Assembly (NCBI RefSeq): GCF_003122205.1
Contig: NZ_QEYE01000007.1
Location: forward strand, 62,001-126,000
Source: Maritimibacter sp. 55A14
GTDB taxonomy: Bacteria > Pseudomonadota > Alphaproteobacteria > Rhodobacterales > Rhodobacteraceae
Reading direction: 5' to 3'
DNA length: 64,000 bases
Positions 35,382 through 44,970 of the stretch are shown one piece after another (positions within the stretch are counted from its first letter, which is position 1; the number at the start of each line of letters is the position of its first letter). A program made the translations under genes and the position numbers. The notes under the pieces were generated by a model, which saw nothing but the letters and a program-made list of their open reading frames with translations, had not been told where the DNA came from and searched no databases.

Positions 35382-36434
35382 ATGCTCGACCAGACCGCCA
35401 TCGCCGAGACGCTCGGCGCGCATTACGACCTTGCCCCGTCGCTCGAGGTGGCGGATCGGCTCGGCGATATTTATACACGTATGCGCCGTGTGATGCCGCC
35501 CGGCGACTGGGCCGTTCACGCGCCCTATGTCGAGGCGATCAACCGCCTGAAGAAAGAGCGCAACGCGGTGATCCTCGCGCATAACTACATGACGCCCGAC
35601 ATCTATCACGGCATTGCCGACGTGGTCGGCGACAGCCTGCAACTCGCCATCGAGGCGACGAAGGTCGAGGCGGATGTGATCGTGCAATGCGGCGTGCATT
35701 TCATGGCCGAGACCTCGAAGATCCTGAACCCGTCGAAGACGGTCCTGATCCCGGACATGGAGGCCGGCTGTTCGCTGGCCGAGGGCATCACGCCGGAGGG
35801 CATTGCCGAGATGCGCCGCCGATATCCCGGCGCGCCGGTGGTCACCTATGTAAACACCTCGGCCGAAGTGAAGGCGGCCTCGGACATCTGTTGCACCTCG
35901 TCGAACGCCGCGCAGATCGTCGCGGGGCTGGAGGCCGACACGGTCATCATGGCCCCGGACAAGTACCTCGCGCAGAACGTGGCGATGCAGGTGCCGGACA
36001 AGCAGGTGGTCTGGTATGACGGCTCCTGTATCGTGCATGAGCGCTTCACCGCGCAGGAATTGCGCGAGTTCCGCGGCTGGCAGCCGGACACCCGCATCAT
36101 CGCCCATCCCGAATGCCCGCCCGACGTGGTGGCCGAGGCGGATTTCTCGGGCTCGACCGCCGGGATCATCGACTACGTGACGCGCGAACAGCCGGAAAAG
36201 GCGCTGCTGGTCACTGAATGCTCGATGGCATCGAACATCTCGGATGCGCTGCCGGGGATCGAATTCGTCGGGCCCTGCAACATGTGCCCCCACATGAAGA
36301 AGATCACGCTCGAAAAGGTTCTCTGGTCGCTGCACAGCATGGAGGGCGCGGTGGAAGTCGATGCACAGGTGGCCGAGGGCGCCCGGCAGGCGGTGCAGCG
36401 GATGATCGACCTGTCGCGCCGCCTGCGCGCCTGA
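35382..36434 (+). CDS. nadA: NadA, quinolinate synthase
   Basis: 350 residues. [53 protein letters not shown] and the C-terminal CPHMKK supply the [4Fe-4S] cysteines and substrate residues. It condenses iminoaspartate with DHAP to quinolinate. ATG 35382 has GGAG 8 nt upstream. Only a remnant separates it from nadC, where related genomes carry nadB, so the usual source of iminoaspartate is missing at this locus. Confidence 0.95.
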   Translation: MLDQTAIAETLGAHYDLAPSLEVADRLGDIYTRMRRVMPPGDWAVHAPYVEAINRLKKERNAVILAHNYMTPDIYHGIADVVGDSLQLAIEATKVEADVIVQCGVHFMAETSKILNPSKTVLIPDMEAGCSLAEGITPEGIAEMRRRYPGAPVVTYVNTSAEVKAASDICCTSSNAAQIVAGLEADTVIMAPDKYLAQNVAMQVPDKQVVWYDGSCIVHERFTAQELREFRGWQPDTRIIAHPECPPDVVAEADFSGSTAGIIDYVTREQPEKALLVTECSMASNISDALPGIEFVGPCNMCPHMKKITLEKVLWSLHSMEGAVEVDAQVAEGARQAVQRMIDLSRRLRA

Positions 36435-36438
36435 CACC

Positions 36439-36570
36439 ATGCAGAGCATCGCCACCGGCCGGGTGGTCATTCTTGGCGGCGCCCCTGATTGCCGTCCCGG
36501 AACGCGCAGGCGCATGACGCTGGACGAGGCTCTCGCGCTCCGTGCCCGGCTTGAGAAGGAATTCGCCTGA
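36439..36570 (+). pseudogene. nadB: 43-codon in-frame remnant, probably of nadB (L-aspartate oxidase)
   Basis: Between nadA and nadC a short frame begins MQSIATGRVVILGGAP, which looks like the FAD-binding N-terminus of NadB. It passes directly to TRRRMTLDEALALRARLEKE, which fits the NadB C-terminus. The catalytic core (about 470 residues) is gone, but the frame is preserved and its TGA overlaps the nadC ATG (TGATG), so nadC coupling is kept. Assignment rests on position in the usual nadA-nadB-nadC order and on these end sequences. Confidence 0.6.
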
Positions 36571-37418
36571 TGACCTTGCCTCCGTTGCCGGACATGATCC
36601 TCGACCCGCTGGTGCGAAACGCGCTGATGGAGGATCTGGGCGCCTGTGGCGATCTCACCACCCGCACCGTGATCCCCGAAGGCACGCAATACACCGCCCG
36701 AATTCGCGCCCGCGAGCCGGGGGTGGTGTCGGGAATGCAGATCGCCCGCATCGCCTTTCACATGGTCGATCCGACGCTCGAACTGCGGGTCCTGAAAGCC
36801 GACGGCGCACAGGTCGTGGCGGGCGATGTGCTGATGGAGATCGCAGGCGCCGCGAGCGCGATCCTCTCGGCCGAGCGCGTGGCGCTCAACTTCGCCGGGC
36901 GGCTTTCGGGCATCGCGACCCTGACCGCCGCCTTTGTTGCCGAGACGGCGGGCACCGGGGCGCGGATCACCTGCACCCGCAAGACGACGCCGGGTCTGCG
37001 GATCGTCGAGAAACAGGCGGTGCTGCATGGCGGCGGCTTCAACCACCGCCATTCGCTTTCGGACGCCATCCTCGTGAAGGACAACCACATCGCCGCCGCA
37101 GGGGGCATCCGGCCGGTGCTGCGGGCGATCGGGGAACGGGCCTCGCACATGGTCCGGGTCGAGATCGAGGTCGACACGCTGGCGCAGCTCGAGGAAGTGC
37201 TGGCGGAGGGCGTCGCCGATGTCGTGCTGCTCGACAACATGGACACGCCGACCCTGCGCGAGGCGGTGCGGCTGACCGGGGGAGCGCTCTGCCTCGAGGC
37301 TTCGGGCAACATGCGGCTCGACCGCATCGCGGAGGTGGCGGCGACGGGCGTCGACTATATCTCGGCCGGGGCGCTGACCCATTCGGCCCGAACCCTCGAT
37401 CTCGGGCTGGATTTCTGA
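36570..37418 (+). CDS. nadC: NadC, nicotinate-nucleotide pyrophosphorylase (carboxylating)
   Basis: 282 residues of the quinolinate phosphoribosyltransferase fold. [12 protein letters not shown] is near the start, [17 protein letters not shown] and [20 protein letters not shown] form the PRPP/quinolinate site, and [17 protein letters not shown] and ISAGALTHS follow. It converts quinolinate to nicotinate mononucleotide. The start codon overlaps the stop of the preceding remnant. It converges on pabB with a 16-bp gap. Confidence 0.95.
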   Translation: MTLPPLPDMILDPLVRNALMEDLGACGDLTTRTVIPEGTQYTARIRAREPGVVSGMQIARIAFHMVDPTLELRVLKADGAQVVAGDVLMEIAGAASAILSAERVALNFAGRLSGIATLTAAFVAETAGTGARITCTRKTTPGLRIVEKQAVLHGGGFNHRHSLSDAILVKDNHIAAAGGIRPVLRAIGERASHMVRVEIEVDTLAQLEEVLAEGVADVVLLDNMDTPTLREAVRLTGGALCLEASGNMRLDRIAEVAATGVDYISAGALTHSARTLDLGLDF

Positions 37419-37434
37419 GCCTTGAGCCGCCGGT

Positions 37435-38583
37435 TCATGGCAGCCGGGGCGGCTCCGGGCCGTCGGCGAAACGCGCCTTGAGCAGGCATTCCTCATATTC
37501 CGAGCGCGCATCCGAATCGTAAACGACGCCACCGCCGACATTGAAGGTCGCTTCGCCGTCTGCATGCAGGGTGATGGTGCGGATCGCCACGTTGAACCGC
37601 ATCACGCCTGAGGGGGCGATCATGCCGATGGACCCGCAATAGATGTCGCGCGGTCTGTCCTCCAGCGCGCGGAGGATCTGCATGGCCTTGAGTTTCGGCG
37701 CGCCGGTGATCGAACCGCAGGGAAAGAGCGCCGCGAAGATGTCGGCGATCGTGACGCCGCTTGCCAGTCTTGCCCGCACGCGGCTGACCATCTGGTGCAG
37801 CGTCGGATAGGTTTCGACCCGAAAGAGATCCGGCACACCGAGCGAGCCCAACTCGCAGATGCGCGAAATGTCGTTGCGCAGGAGGTCGACGATCATCAGG
37901 TTTTCCGCCTGGTTCTTCGCGTCGTTGCGCAGGAAATCCGCCAGTTCGGCATCCTCTTGGGGAGTTTCGCCGCGGCGGATCGTCCCCTTCATCGGGTGCG
38001 TCTCGATCCAGCGGGCCTCATCCACCTCGAAGAACAATTCGGGCGAACGCGACAGGATGACGGGCCCGCCCAGATCGACGAGCGCGGCGTAGCGGACCGG
38101 CTGGCGGGCGGTCATCGCGTCGAAGAGCGCCGCGGGCGCGCCATGCCATCGCGCCGAGATCGGAAAGGTCAGGTTCGCCTGGTAGCAATCGCCGGCGCAC
38201 AGATGCCGGTGCACGCGCTCGAAGCGCGGCGCGTAGTCCTCGAACGACCAGTCCGGGCGGATATCCGTTAGCGCGGCACCGGTCCCTTGCGCGGGCGAAA
38301 CCTGCCGCTCTTGCGGGCCATCGAATACGCCCATCAAGACCAGCGGCACGCGGTGTCCGTCCGGCATGTCATCGCGCAACTTCGGCTCAAGGGCAAAACC
38401 GGCCTCGTAGCTCAGGTAACCCGCGCACCATTTGCCTGCCGCCCGTGCGCTTTCAAGCCGGTCAATCGCCCCGGCCACGTCCCCGGCATCGTCGGCGCGT
38501 ATCACCTCGCGCGGGTCTGAGAACATCAGTTCGCGGCCGTCGATGTCGTCGCGCAACAGGATGCTTGGCATGTGCCGTGGCAT
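37435..38583 (-). CDS. pabB: PabB, aminodeoxychorismate synthase component I
   Basis: 382 residues of the chorismate-binding family. CYQANLTFPISA, SRSPELFFEV, THPMKGTIRRG, VDLLRNDISRI, FPCGSITGAPK and YCGSIGMIAPSG are the conserved blocks; P-M-K-G-T-I identifies the aminodeoxychorismate type. It aminates chorismate for folate synthesis with a glutaminase subunit (PabA) not seen here. ATG 38583 has GGAAG upstream; ATG 38571 is a second option. Confidence 0.9.
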   Translation of the reverse strand: MPRHMPSILLRDDIDGRELMFSDPREVIRADDAGDVAGAIDRLESARAAGKWCAGYLSYEAGFALEPKLRDDMPDGHRVPLVLMGVFDGPQERQVSPAQGTGAALTDIRPDWSFEDYAPRFERVHRHLCAGDCYQANLTFPISARWHGAPAALFDAMTARQPVRYAALVDLGGPVILSRSPELFFEVDEARWIETHPMKGTIRRGETPQEDAELADFLRNDAKNQAENLMIVDLLRNDISRICELGSLGVPDLFRVETYPTLHQMVSRVRARLASGVTIADIFAALFPCGSITGAPKLKAMQILRALEDRPRDIYCGSIGMIAPSGVMRFNVAIRTITLHADGEATFNVGGGVVYDSDARSEYEECLLKARFADGPEPPRLP

Positions 38584-38898
38584 GTTCTTCTTCCAGTCCG
38601 AGGCGTGGGGCGTTCCGGATTGCGGGCAACTTTGTCCAGTAGCCATTCGCTCGGCATCGCGAAAGGCCCGATGTGCAGGACCGGGCCATTTTGCGTGCGC
38701 GATCCGGACAAGCGCGGGACCCTGCCGCATCGGAACGCTGTTCTGCCCCGCAATTCACCAGTTCGCAATTGCAGAAATCTGTGCAAAGAATTTCCGGGCA
38801 AAGCCTGACCCAAGGGAAGGAGACGCCTTGAGCGAAACGGCAGGAACCGGATCTCTCGCGCCGCCGGACATTATTGCCCGCAACGGGGGTGTCGGACG

Positions 38899-40062
38899 AT
38901 GACGGACGCGGCGCCCCGCCCGCCCCTGCGGATTATGCAGATGGGCACGCAATTCGGCATGGGCGGCATCACCCGGCACGTGCTGGGGCTGCGCGACTGG
39001 ATGCGCGCCGCGGGCCACGAGGTGACACTGGCGGGCACGGCAGATGTGTGGGCCGGGCCGGAGAGTGAGCCGAACTTCCTGCCGCTGCCCACCCGCTTCG
39101 TGGCGGGCGATGGCGGCGGCATCGCCGCGCGATTGGGGCACACGGCGCGCGCCGCGCTGATCCTGCGGCGCTGGCTGGCGGCGCATCCGGTCGATCTGAT
39201 CCATTGCCACGAATCGGCCCCGGCGCTGGTCGCGCAACTGGCGCGGGCGGGGCGGGGCATTCCGTTGGCCGTCACCTATCACGGCTCCGAGCCGGAGCGG
39301 ATCGCGGCCTTCGGGCGGATTGCGCGGCGCTGCGATCTGGTGATCACGCCCAGCCATCGGTCCGCTGAAGACCTGGCGACCGTGGGCGGCGTGCCGCGTG
39401 ACCGGCTGAAGGTGATCGGGCTGGGCGTCTCGCCCCCGCCCGAGGACAGCGCCGAGGATGTCGCGGCCCTGCGGGCGGAGCTTCTGGGCGACGGCGAGCG
39501 GGTGATCGTGACGTTGGCACGGCTGATGCACCAGAAGGGGATCGACATCCTGATCGACAGCGTGGCGCGGATGCGGCAGACCCATCCGGGCTATCGCTTC
39601 GTGGTGGCGGGCGACGGCCCGGACGAGGAGCGGCTGAAGGCGATGGCGCGCGAGCGGGGGCTTGGCGCGCATCTGAATTTTGTCGGCCGGACCGGGCGGC
39701 CGCATCGCTATCTGCGCGCCGCCGACCTCTTCCTGCTCACCTCCCGCTGGGAGGCGCTGCCCTTCACCATCGCCGAGGCGTTCCAGGCCGGCACCCCCGC
39801 CGTGGCCACCGCCTGTTCGGGCGTGGTGGAACTGATCGACGAGAGCGTGGGCGCGGTGGTCCCCATCGGCGATATCGACGCGATCTGCGCCGCCGTGGCC
39901 GACGTTCTGGGCGACGAGCCGCGGCGGCAGCGCATGGCCGAAGCCGCGCTGGTGCGCAGCCGCGAGGACCGGTTCGATCCCGACTGGGTTCATCGGCAGT
40001 TCGAGAAGACCTATTTCGAGCTCGCCCGGCCCGCGGTGGGAGGGGCCGAGCGCGCGTCCTGA
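38899..40062 (+). CDS. Glycosyltransferase family 4
   Basis: 387 residues, GT-B fold. The N-terminus MQMGTQFGMGGITRHV is the acceptor-side glycine loop. LARLMHQKGIDILIDS starts the donor domain, and SRWEALPFTIAEAFQAGTP carries the E-x7-E motif. It likely adds a sugar to a lipid-linked glycan on the cytoplasmic face. No adjoining genes share its operon: pabB is divergent, and the downstream GT2 is convergent. Confidence 0.88.
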   Translation: MTDAAPRPPLRIMQMGTQFGMGGITRHVLGLRDWMRAAGHEVTLAGTADVWAGPESEPNFLPLPTRFVAGDGGGIAARLGHTARAALILRRWLAAHPVDLIHCHESAPALVAQLARAGRGIPLAVTYHGSEPERIAAFGRIARRCDLVITPSHRSAEDLATVGGVPRDRLKVIGLGVSPPPEDSAEDVAALRAELLGDGERVIVTLARLMHQKGIDILIDSVARMRQTHPGYRFVVAGDGPDEERLKAMARERGLGAHLNFVGRTGRPHRYLRAADLFLLTSRWEALPFTIAEAFQAGTPAVATACSGVVELIDESVGAVVPIGDIDAICAAVADVLGDEPRRQRMAEAALVRSREDRFDPDWVHRQFEKTYFELARPAVGGAERAS

Positions 40063-40096
40063 AGCGGGGGCGAGAGGCTGGACCGAAGCGGTGGTG

Positions 40097-40231
40097 ATGG
40101 CCTTTGCGGAAAGGATCGACCTTGCCTCGCGCGGAATCAAGGCCGCAGGCCGCCGCGCGATCGCCGGACCGCCCCGACGGGCTGGCGATGTGGTGACGCT
40201 TGCGCGAAGCCTCGATCTTGTTCGGAAGTGA
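40097..40231 (+). CDS. 44-codon unrecognised ORF in the 260-bp gap after the GT4 gene
   Basis: Open from ATG 40097 to TGA 40229-40231, with host-like GC-rich codons and a basic middle. No domain, signal or ribosome site is visible. It may be a degraded gene end or chance. I see nothing else in 40063-40322. Confidence 0.12.
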   Translation: MAFAERIDLASRGIKAAGRRAIAGPPRRAGDVVTLARSLDLVRK

Positions 40232-40322
40232 CAGGGATAAAGCGCCCTACTCAGACGCCGGATCGCCATCCCGCGGTCTAGCAATCGCGCGGCTCATCTC
40301 CGAACTGGGGCGACCTGCGGCG

Positions 40323-41243
40323 CTACGGCCGCTTGGTGATGTAGCCCCAGACCTCGCCCAGGGTCCAGGCGGTGGTCAGCAGCATCACATAGGGCAGCGC
40401 CTTGAGATAGCGGCCCCCGCGGCCCTTGCTCTTCTGGATGCGGTAATGGCGCAGCCACAGCACCGGCGGGATCAGCGGCCCGGCGGCGATCAGCGCCAGG
40501 CGCTTGCCGGTGCTCTGGTTGCGCACCCGAATTTCGCCGAAGAGCCGGCCCCAATCGAACCGTTCGGGCAGCAACTCGCGGAATGTGGTTTTCGGGCGGC
40601 GGTGATGGACCACGACCTCGTTGGAGAGCAGCAGCTCCTCGCCCCGGTCGATCAGGTACCAGTGCACGATGGGCTCGTGGTAGCGGTCCTTCCACAAGTG
40701 TTTTGTCTCGTCGAGCGCCTTGCGGCTGTAGGTCAGGTTCACATCCGACACCCAGTCGGCCGGGCCGGTCTCGAACGGGCGGCCGTAGCGGCCGAAATCG
40801 GTGACGTAGAAGGCCCAGTTGAGCGTGCTCACCGGCTCCATGCATTCGATGGCGCCGCCGATCACGTTGCGCCCGGTTTCGGCATAGAGCCGCACGATGG
40901 TCCGCGCCCAATCGCCCTGCGGCAGGCCGCGATCCTCCAGGATGCCGATGATGTCGCCCTTGGCGGCGGCCAGCCCGGCAGACCGGCGGCGATCGTAAAG
41001 CTCGTGCTTGCCGGCCTCCGAGGTGATCGCGCGGATCGGGGTGATGGTGCCCAGATCGAGGAAGTTCACCTCCGGGTAAGCTTCGGCATATTGTGCGACA
41101 TCGGCCACGCTGGCGTCATAGGGGACGATCACGTCGAGCGGCGGCGGGTCCTGAAAGGAGTGCACGGCCTCCAGGAAGTCGCGCACATAGGTGCCGCCCT
41201 GCACGATGGTCAGGACAATGGACAATGTGGGGTCTTTGCTCAT
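40323..41243 (-). CDS. Glycosyltransferase family 2
   Basis: 306 residues. The GT-A start is LSIVLTIVQGGTYVRDFLEA. DIIGILEDRGLPQGDWA fills the usual metal-binding D-x-D position with E-D-R. Two hydrophobic C-terminal stretches (LALIAAGPLIPPVLW, YVMLLTTAWTLGE) suggest membrane association. GGGGATG precedes ATG 41243. It follows the Gfo/Idh/MocA gene by 37 bp in one operon, so a modified sugar made there could be its donor. Confidence 0.8.
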   Translation of the reverse strand: MSKDPTLSIVLTIVQGGTYVRDFLEAVHSFQDPPPLDVIVPYDASVADVAQYAEAYPEVNFLDLGTITPIRAITSEAGKHELYDRRRSAGLAAAKGDIIGILEDRGLPQGDWARTIVRLYAETGRNVIGGAIECMEPVSTLNWAFYVTDFGRYGRPFETGPADWVSDVNLTYSRKALDETKHLWKDRYHEPIVHWYLIDRGEELLLSNEVVVHHRRPKTTFRELLPERFDWGRLFGEIRVRNQSTGKRLALIAAGPLIPPVLWLRHYRIQKSKGRGGRYLKALPYVMLLTTAWTLGEVWGYITKRP

Positions 41244-41280
41244 CGGTCATCCCCGTTTCTGGCCGGTGCGCGCAGCGGCA

Positions 41281-42333
41281 TCAGACGATCATGTCCCCGA
41301 GATTCTCCAGCTCCACCGGCTGCCCGGTACGGCTGCTTTCGGGCACGGCGGTGGCGATCTCGATGGCGCGCAACCCGGCATGGCCGTCGGCGCAGCGCAC
41401 CCCGCGTTGGCCGCGCACCAGTTTCAGGAAGTCCTCCAGCTCGCCCGCGAAGGACAGCAGCGCGGTTGACTTCCAGCTTCGCAGCTTCTCGCGCAGCATG
41501 ATCTCGGGATAGAAGTTGCGCAGCTTGGAGGGTTTGCCGCCGGGCTTGTCGAGCGTGATCAGCAGGGTCTGCATCGGCGCGTAGGCGCCGCGCACCATGC
41601 CGTGGCTGCCATAGACCTCGACCGCGCTCTTGTAGCCTTTCCAGTCGGTCCAGGAGGCCTGGTAGATCGCCGGGATACCGTCGGGGTTCTTGAAGATCGC
41701 CACGGCGTTGTCCTCGGACCCCTCGACATTCCACACCCGGTTGCTGCTGACGCCGTAGACGCTGGTGATCTCGCCCAGGATGTGGCGGGCCATGTCGGTC
41801 ATGTGGATGCCCACATCCCAGAGCGCGCCACCCCCCGAATACTGCGCCTGGTATTCCCAGTCATGGGTGAAATGGCCCAGCCCGTCATGGCCGCCATAGA
41901 CCCGGACATGGTCGATCGCGCCGATCTGGCCGGAGCTCACCACATCCTTCACATAGGCGAAGGATGGGTAGTAGCGCATGTTGAACCCGGCGCCCAGCAT
42001 CCGGCCCGCGGATTTCGCGGCCTCCAAGATGCGCTGGCCGCCTTCGACCGTCGGTGCGAGAGGCTTTTCGGTGAGCACGTGAAGCCCGCGCTCGAACGCG
42101 GCCAGGCAGAGTGGTTCGCGCACATGGGCCGGGGTGGAGATCACCACCGCGTCCATCTCCACGCCGAAGAACCGGTCGAGATCGGTGAAGGCGGGTGCGT
42201 CATGGGCGACGGCGACGGCCTTGTGCATCTCCATGTCCAGCACCGCGGCCAGCGTGGTCGCGGGATTGTCGACAATCGTCTGCACGCGCATCTGGCCGAT
42301 CTTCCCGGCCGCGCCGATCACGCCGATCTTCAT
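41281..42333 (-). CDS. Gfo/Idh/MocA-family NAD(P)-dependent oxidoreductase
   Basis: 350 residues. The N-terminal Rossmann motif is KIGVIGAAGKIGQM, the family motif LTEKPLAPTVEGG carries the E-K-P nicotinamide-side lysine, and GGGALWDVGIHMTDMARH holds the catalytic D-x3-H. Members oxidise or epimerise sugars and inositols, including nucleotide sugars in surface-glycan loci. AGGGGCG precedes ATG 42333. It is the first gene of a two-gene unit with the GT2 gene, divergent from the SDR/GT4 pair. Confidence 0.88.
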   Translation of the reverse strand: MKIGVIGAAGKIGQMRVQTIVDNPATTLAAVLDMEMHKAVAVAHDAPAFTDLDRFFGVEMDAVVISTPAHVREPLCLAAFERGLHVLTEKPLAPTVEGGQRILEAAKSAGRMLGAGFNMRYYPSFAYVKDVVSSGQIGAIDHVRVYGGHDGLGHFTHDWEYQAQYSGGGALWDVGIHMTDMARHILGEITSVYGVSSNRVWNVEGSEDNAVAIFKNPDGIPAIYQASWTDWKGYKSAVEVYGSHGMVRGAYAPMQTLLITLDKPGGKPSKLRNFYPEIMLREKLRSWKSTALLSFAGELEDFLKLVRGQRGVRCADGHAGLRAIEIATAVPESSRTGQPVELENLGDMIV

Positions 42334-42513
42334 TACGCCCCTCGCTCAAACTCGTTTGGCACCGCAAGTTCAAGCGCGTGCCGGAATTCGGATCAATCAA
42401 ATTTTGCTGCAATGCGGAATAGCATGCGCGGATGCACTGGGCTAGGCTCGGCTGCGCAACGGTCTGTTGACAGGTGCGGATGATGCGCACAAGGCACGAA
42501 TTACAGGGGTGAC

Positions 42514-43599
42514 ATGCAACGCGAAGATGTCAAGCCATTGGACGGAAAGGCGGTTTTCGTCACCGGCGCGACCGGGTTCATCGGCCGCGCGCTGGTCGAG
42601 GCGCTGCTGGCAGCGGGCGCGCGGGTGACGGTCCTGCTGCGCAGCCGCCACGGCGCGCGCGCGCTCGGCGATCAAGGGGTGCGCGTGCTGACCGGCGGGC
42701 TTGGCGACGGCGCTGCGCTGGCCCGCGGGCTGGCCGGGCAGGCGGTGCTCTTTCACCTGGCCTATGACGTGCGCGCCTCGGGCGACAGCAACCTGGAAGC
42801 CTTTGAAACCCTTTATTCCCAAGCGGTTGACGCCGGGGTGGGGCGGATCGTCCATGCCAGTTCCATCGTCGTCTACGATGGCTGGCCCGATGCCGACCTG
42901 ACCGAGGAAAGCCCGATTTCGCGCCCCGGCGGCGGTCCCTACCGCGCCGCCAAGATGGCGATGGAACGCCGGTTGATCGACGGCCCGCTGCCCGCTGCGA
43001 TCCTGCAACCGACGCTGGTCTACGGTCCGGGCAGCGCGCTCTGGACCGACGGGCTGGCCGATGCGCTGGCGGCCGGAACGGTCGTGCTGCCCGAGCCGGA
43101 GGGGCGCTGCAATGCGGTCTTCGTGGGCGACGTGGTGCAGGCGATGCTGCGCGCCGCGATGCTGGACGATCCGGGGCGCGAGCGGTTCATTGTCTCCGGG
43201 CGGGAAACGGTCGCCTGGTCCGACTTGCTGGGAGGCTACGCGGCGATCATCGGCGCGGGCGGCCTGCGCCATGTCCCGCTGACCGATCTGGAGGCGCGGC
43301 TGGGCCCGGAACCGGATGAGGCGCCACCCGCCGGCCCCTCCGTCGCGGCGCGGATCGGCGCCTGGGGCCGGCACCTGCTGGGGCGCGAGCGGTTCGAATC
43401 GCTGGTCCGCCGCCTGCGCCGGCGGGCAGGCGGGGGCGAGACCTGGCCCGACCGGCACATGCTTACGCTTTACTCCGCGCAGGGGCATTGCAGCATCGCC
43501 CGCGCACAGGCGCGGCTCGGCTACGCCCCCGATTTCACGCTGGAAGCCGGGCTCGCGGCCACGGCCCCCTATCTTAAGGCGCGCCATGGCAAGGGGTGA
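42514..43599 (+). CDS. NAD-dependent epimerase/dehydratase (extended SDR)
   Basis: 361 residues. GATGFIGRALVEALL is the nucleotide motif, HASSIVVYDG and PYRAAKMAME (Y-x3-K) the catalytic elements. A C-terminal extension of ~60 residues follows the usual fold and contains a basic patch (RRLRRRAGGG). It probably makes or modifies a sugar nucleotide for the overlapping GT4 gene (14-bp overlap). Confidence 0.82.
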   Translation: MQREDVKPLDGKAVFVTGATGFIGRALVEALLAAGARVTVLLRSRHGARALGDQGVRVLTGGLGDGAALARGLAGQAVLFHLAYDVRASGDSNLEAFETLYSQAVDAGVGRIVHASSIVVYDGWPDADLTEESPISRPGGGPYRAAKMAMERRLIDGPLPAAILQPTLVYGPGSALWTDGLADALAAGTVVLPEPEGRCNAVFVGDVVQAMLRAAMLDDPGRERFIVSGRETVAWSDLLGGYAAIIGAGGLRHVPLTDLEARLGPEPDEAPPAGPSVAARIGAWGRHLLGRERFESLVRRLRRRAGGGETWPDRHMLTLYSAQGHCSIARAQARLGYAPDFTLEAGLAATAPYLKARHGKG

Positions 43600-44782
43600 A
43601 GGTGGAGTCCATATCGGCGTCGATGCGAGTTCGTGGGAGAACGAGCGCGGTTTCGGGCGGTTCACCCGCAACCTGATCGCCGCGCTTGCCGCGCGCGACA
43701 GCGGCTTCCGCTACAGCCTGCTCTTCGACCAGCCGCCCACGCGGCCGGTGCCCGGCGGGGTGGATGTGGTCGTCGCGGGCTCCGGCCGGTCGATGTCGGA
43801 AGCCTCCAGCGGCGCGGCGGCGCGCGGCGGGGCGGACTTGCTGACGATGATGCGTTCTGCCCGCGGGATGGATTGCGACCTCTTCTTCTACCCGGCGGTC
43901 TATTCCTATTTCCCGCTCCCGGCGCGGCGGCCCAGCGTCGTCTGCTATCACGACACGATCCCGGAACGCTTCCCCGACCTGATCTTTCCCCGGCGGCTGA
44001 ATTTCCGGCTCTGGCAGGCGAAATGCTGGCTGGCGAAGATGCAGGCGACGCGGGTAATGACCATATCGGAGGCTTCCGCGACCGATCTGACGCGCATCCT
44101 GCGCATTCCGCGCAGCCGGATCGACACGATCACCGAGGGCGGGGACGCGGCCTTTCACCCGATCGGGGACACGGAAAGGCTGGCGGCGGTGCGTGCCCGC
44201 CACGCGATCCCCGAGGGCGCGCCGCTGCTGGTCTATCTGGGCGGCTTCAACCGGCACAAGAACGTGCTGCGCCTGATCGAAGCGATGCCGGCGATCCTCG
44301 ACCATGTGCCGGGGCTGCGGCTGGCCATCGTCGGGCGCACCGCCGGCGCGCGCTTCTGGGACAATGTGGAGGAGTTGCAGGCCAGCGCGGCGGCGGATGC
44401 GCGGCGCTCCGGCAGCATCGTCTTCACCGGCGAGATCGACGACGCAGAACTGGCGGAGCTTCTGAACACCGCCGACGCGCTGGTTTTCCCGTCGCTCTGG
44501 GAAGGCTTCGGCCTGCCCGCGCTGGAGGCGATGTCCTGCGGCACGCCGGTCCTGTCGTCGGACCGCGGCAGCCTGCCGGAAGTGGTGGGCGATGGCGGGC
44601 TCTATTTCGACCCGCTCTCGGTCGAGGATCTGGCCGCGCAGGCGGTCCGCCTGCTGACCGAACCGGGCCTGCAGGCCGACCTGGCCGGAAAGGCGCTGGC
44701 GCGCAGCGCGCAATTCGGCTGGGACAAGGGCGCGGCGCTGGCCGAGGAGAGTTTCCGCAGCGCGCTGGGGCGGACGCTATGA
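43586..44782 (+). CDS. Glycosyltransferase family 4
   Basis: 398 residues. HIGVDASSWENERGFGRFTRN is the acceptor-domain start, LVYLGGFNRHKNVLRLIEA starts the donor domain, and PSLWEGFGLPALEAMSCGTP contains the E-x7-E motif. It resembles mannosyltransferases of the RfaB/WbaZ type. ATG 43586 lies inside the end of the SDR gene, so the two are probably coupled. Confidence 0.88.
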   Translation: MARGEGGVHIGVDASSWENERGFGRFTRNLIAALAARDSGFRYSLLFDQPPTRPVPGGVDVVVAGSGRSMSEASSGAAARGGADLLTMMRSARGMDCDLFFYPAVYSYFPLPARRPSVVCYHDTIPERFPDLIFPRRLNFRLWQAKCWLAKMQATRVMTISEASATDLTRILRIPRSRIDTITEGGDAAFHPIGDTERLAAVRARHAIPEGAPLLVYLGGFNRHKNVLRLIEAMPAILDHVPGLRLAIVGRTAGARFWDNVEELQASAAADARRSGSIVFTGEIDDAELAELLNTADALVFPSLWEGFGLPALEAMSCGTPVLSSDRGSLPEVVGDGGLYFDPLSVEDLAAQAVRLLTEPGLQADLAGKALARSAQFGWDKGAALAEESFRSALGRTL

Positions 44783-44970
44783 CGCGGCGGACGCGGTCGG
44801 ACAATCGGGATGCGTCCGCACGTTCCTGATCCCGCCGCCCGGTGCGCCGGCCATGTGACAGCCGCCGGAAGGCTGGCCTTCGCGCCAGTGCAGCCTTATA
44901 GATTCGCCAGGCTTGGGGACAGTGTCCCCGCCAGCAGCCGCGGCGTGGCGGGCATCAGGGAGACCGTGAC

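Noticed and set aside
35307-37565. Long minus-strand open frame across nadA-nadC
   Set aside because: Both plus-strand genes have full family motifs; the antisense product has none.
44912-44926. GGGGACA-G-TGTCCCC dyad before mtnA as a riboswitch or terminator
   Set aside because: The loop is a single base, there is no T-run and no larger conserved fold; recorded only as a dyad.
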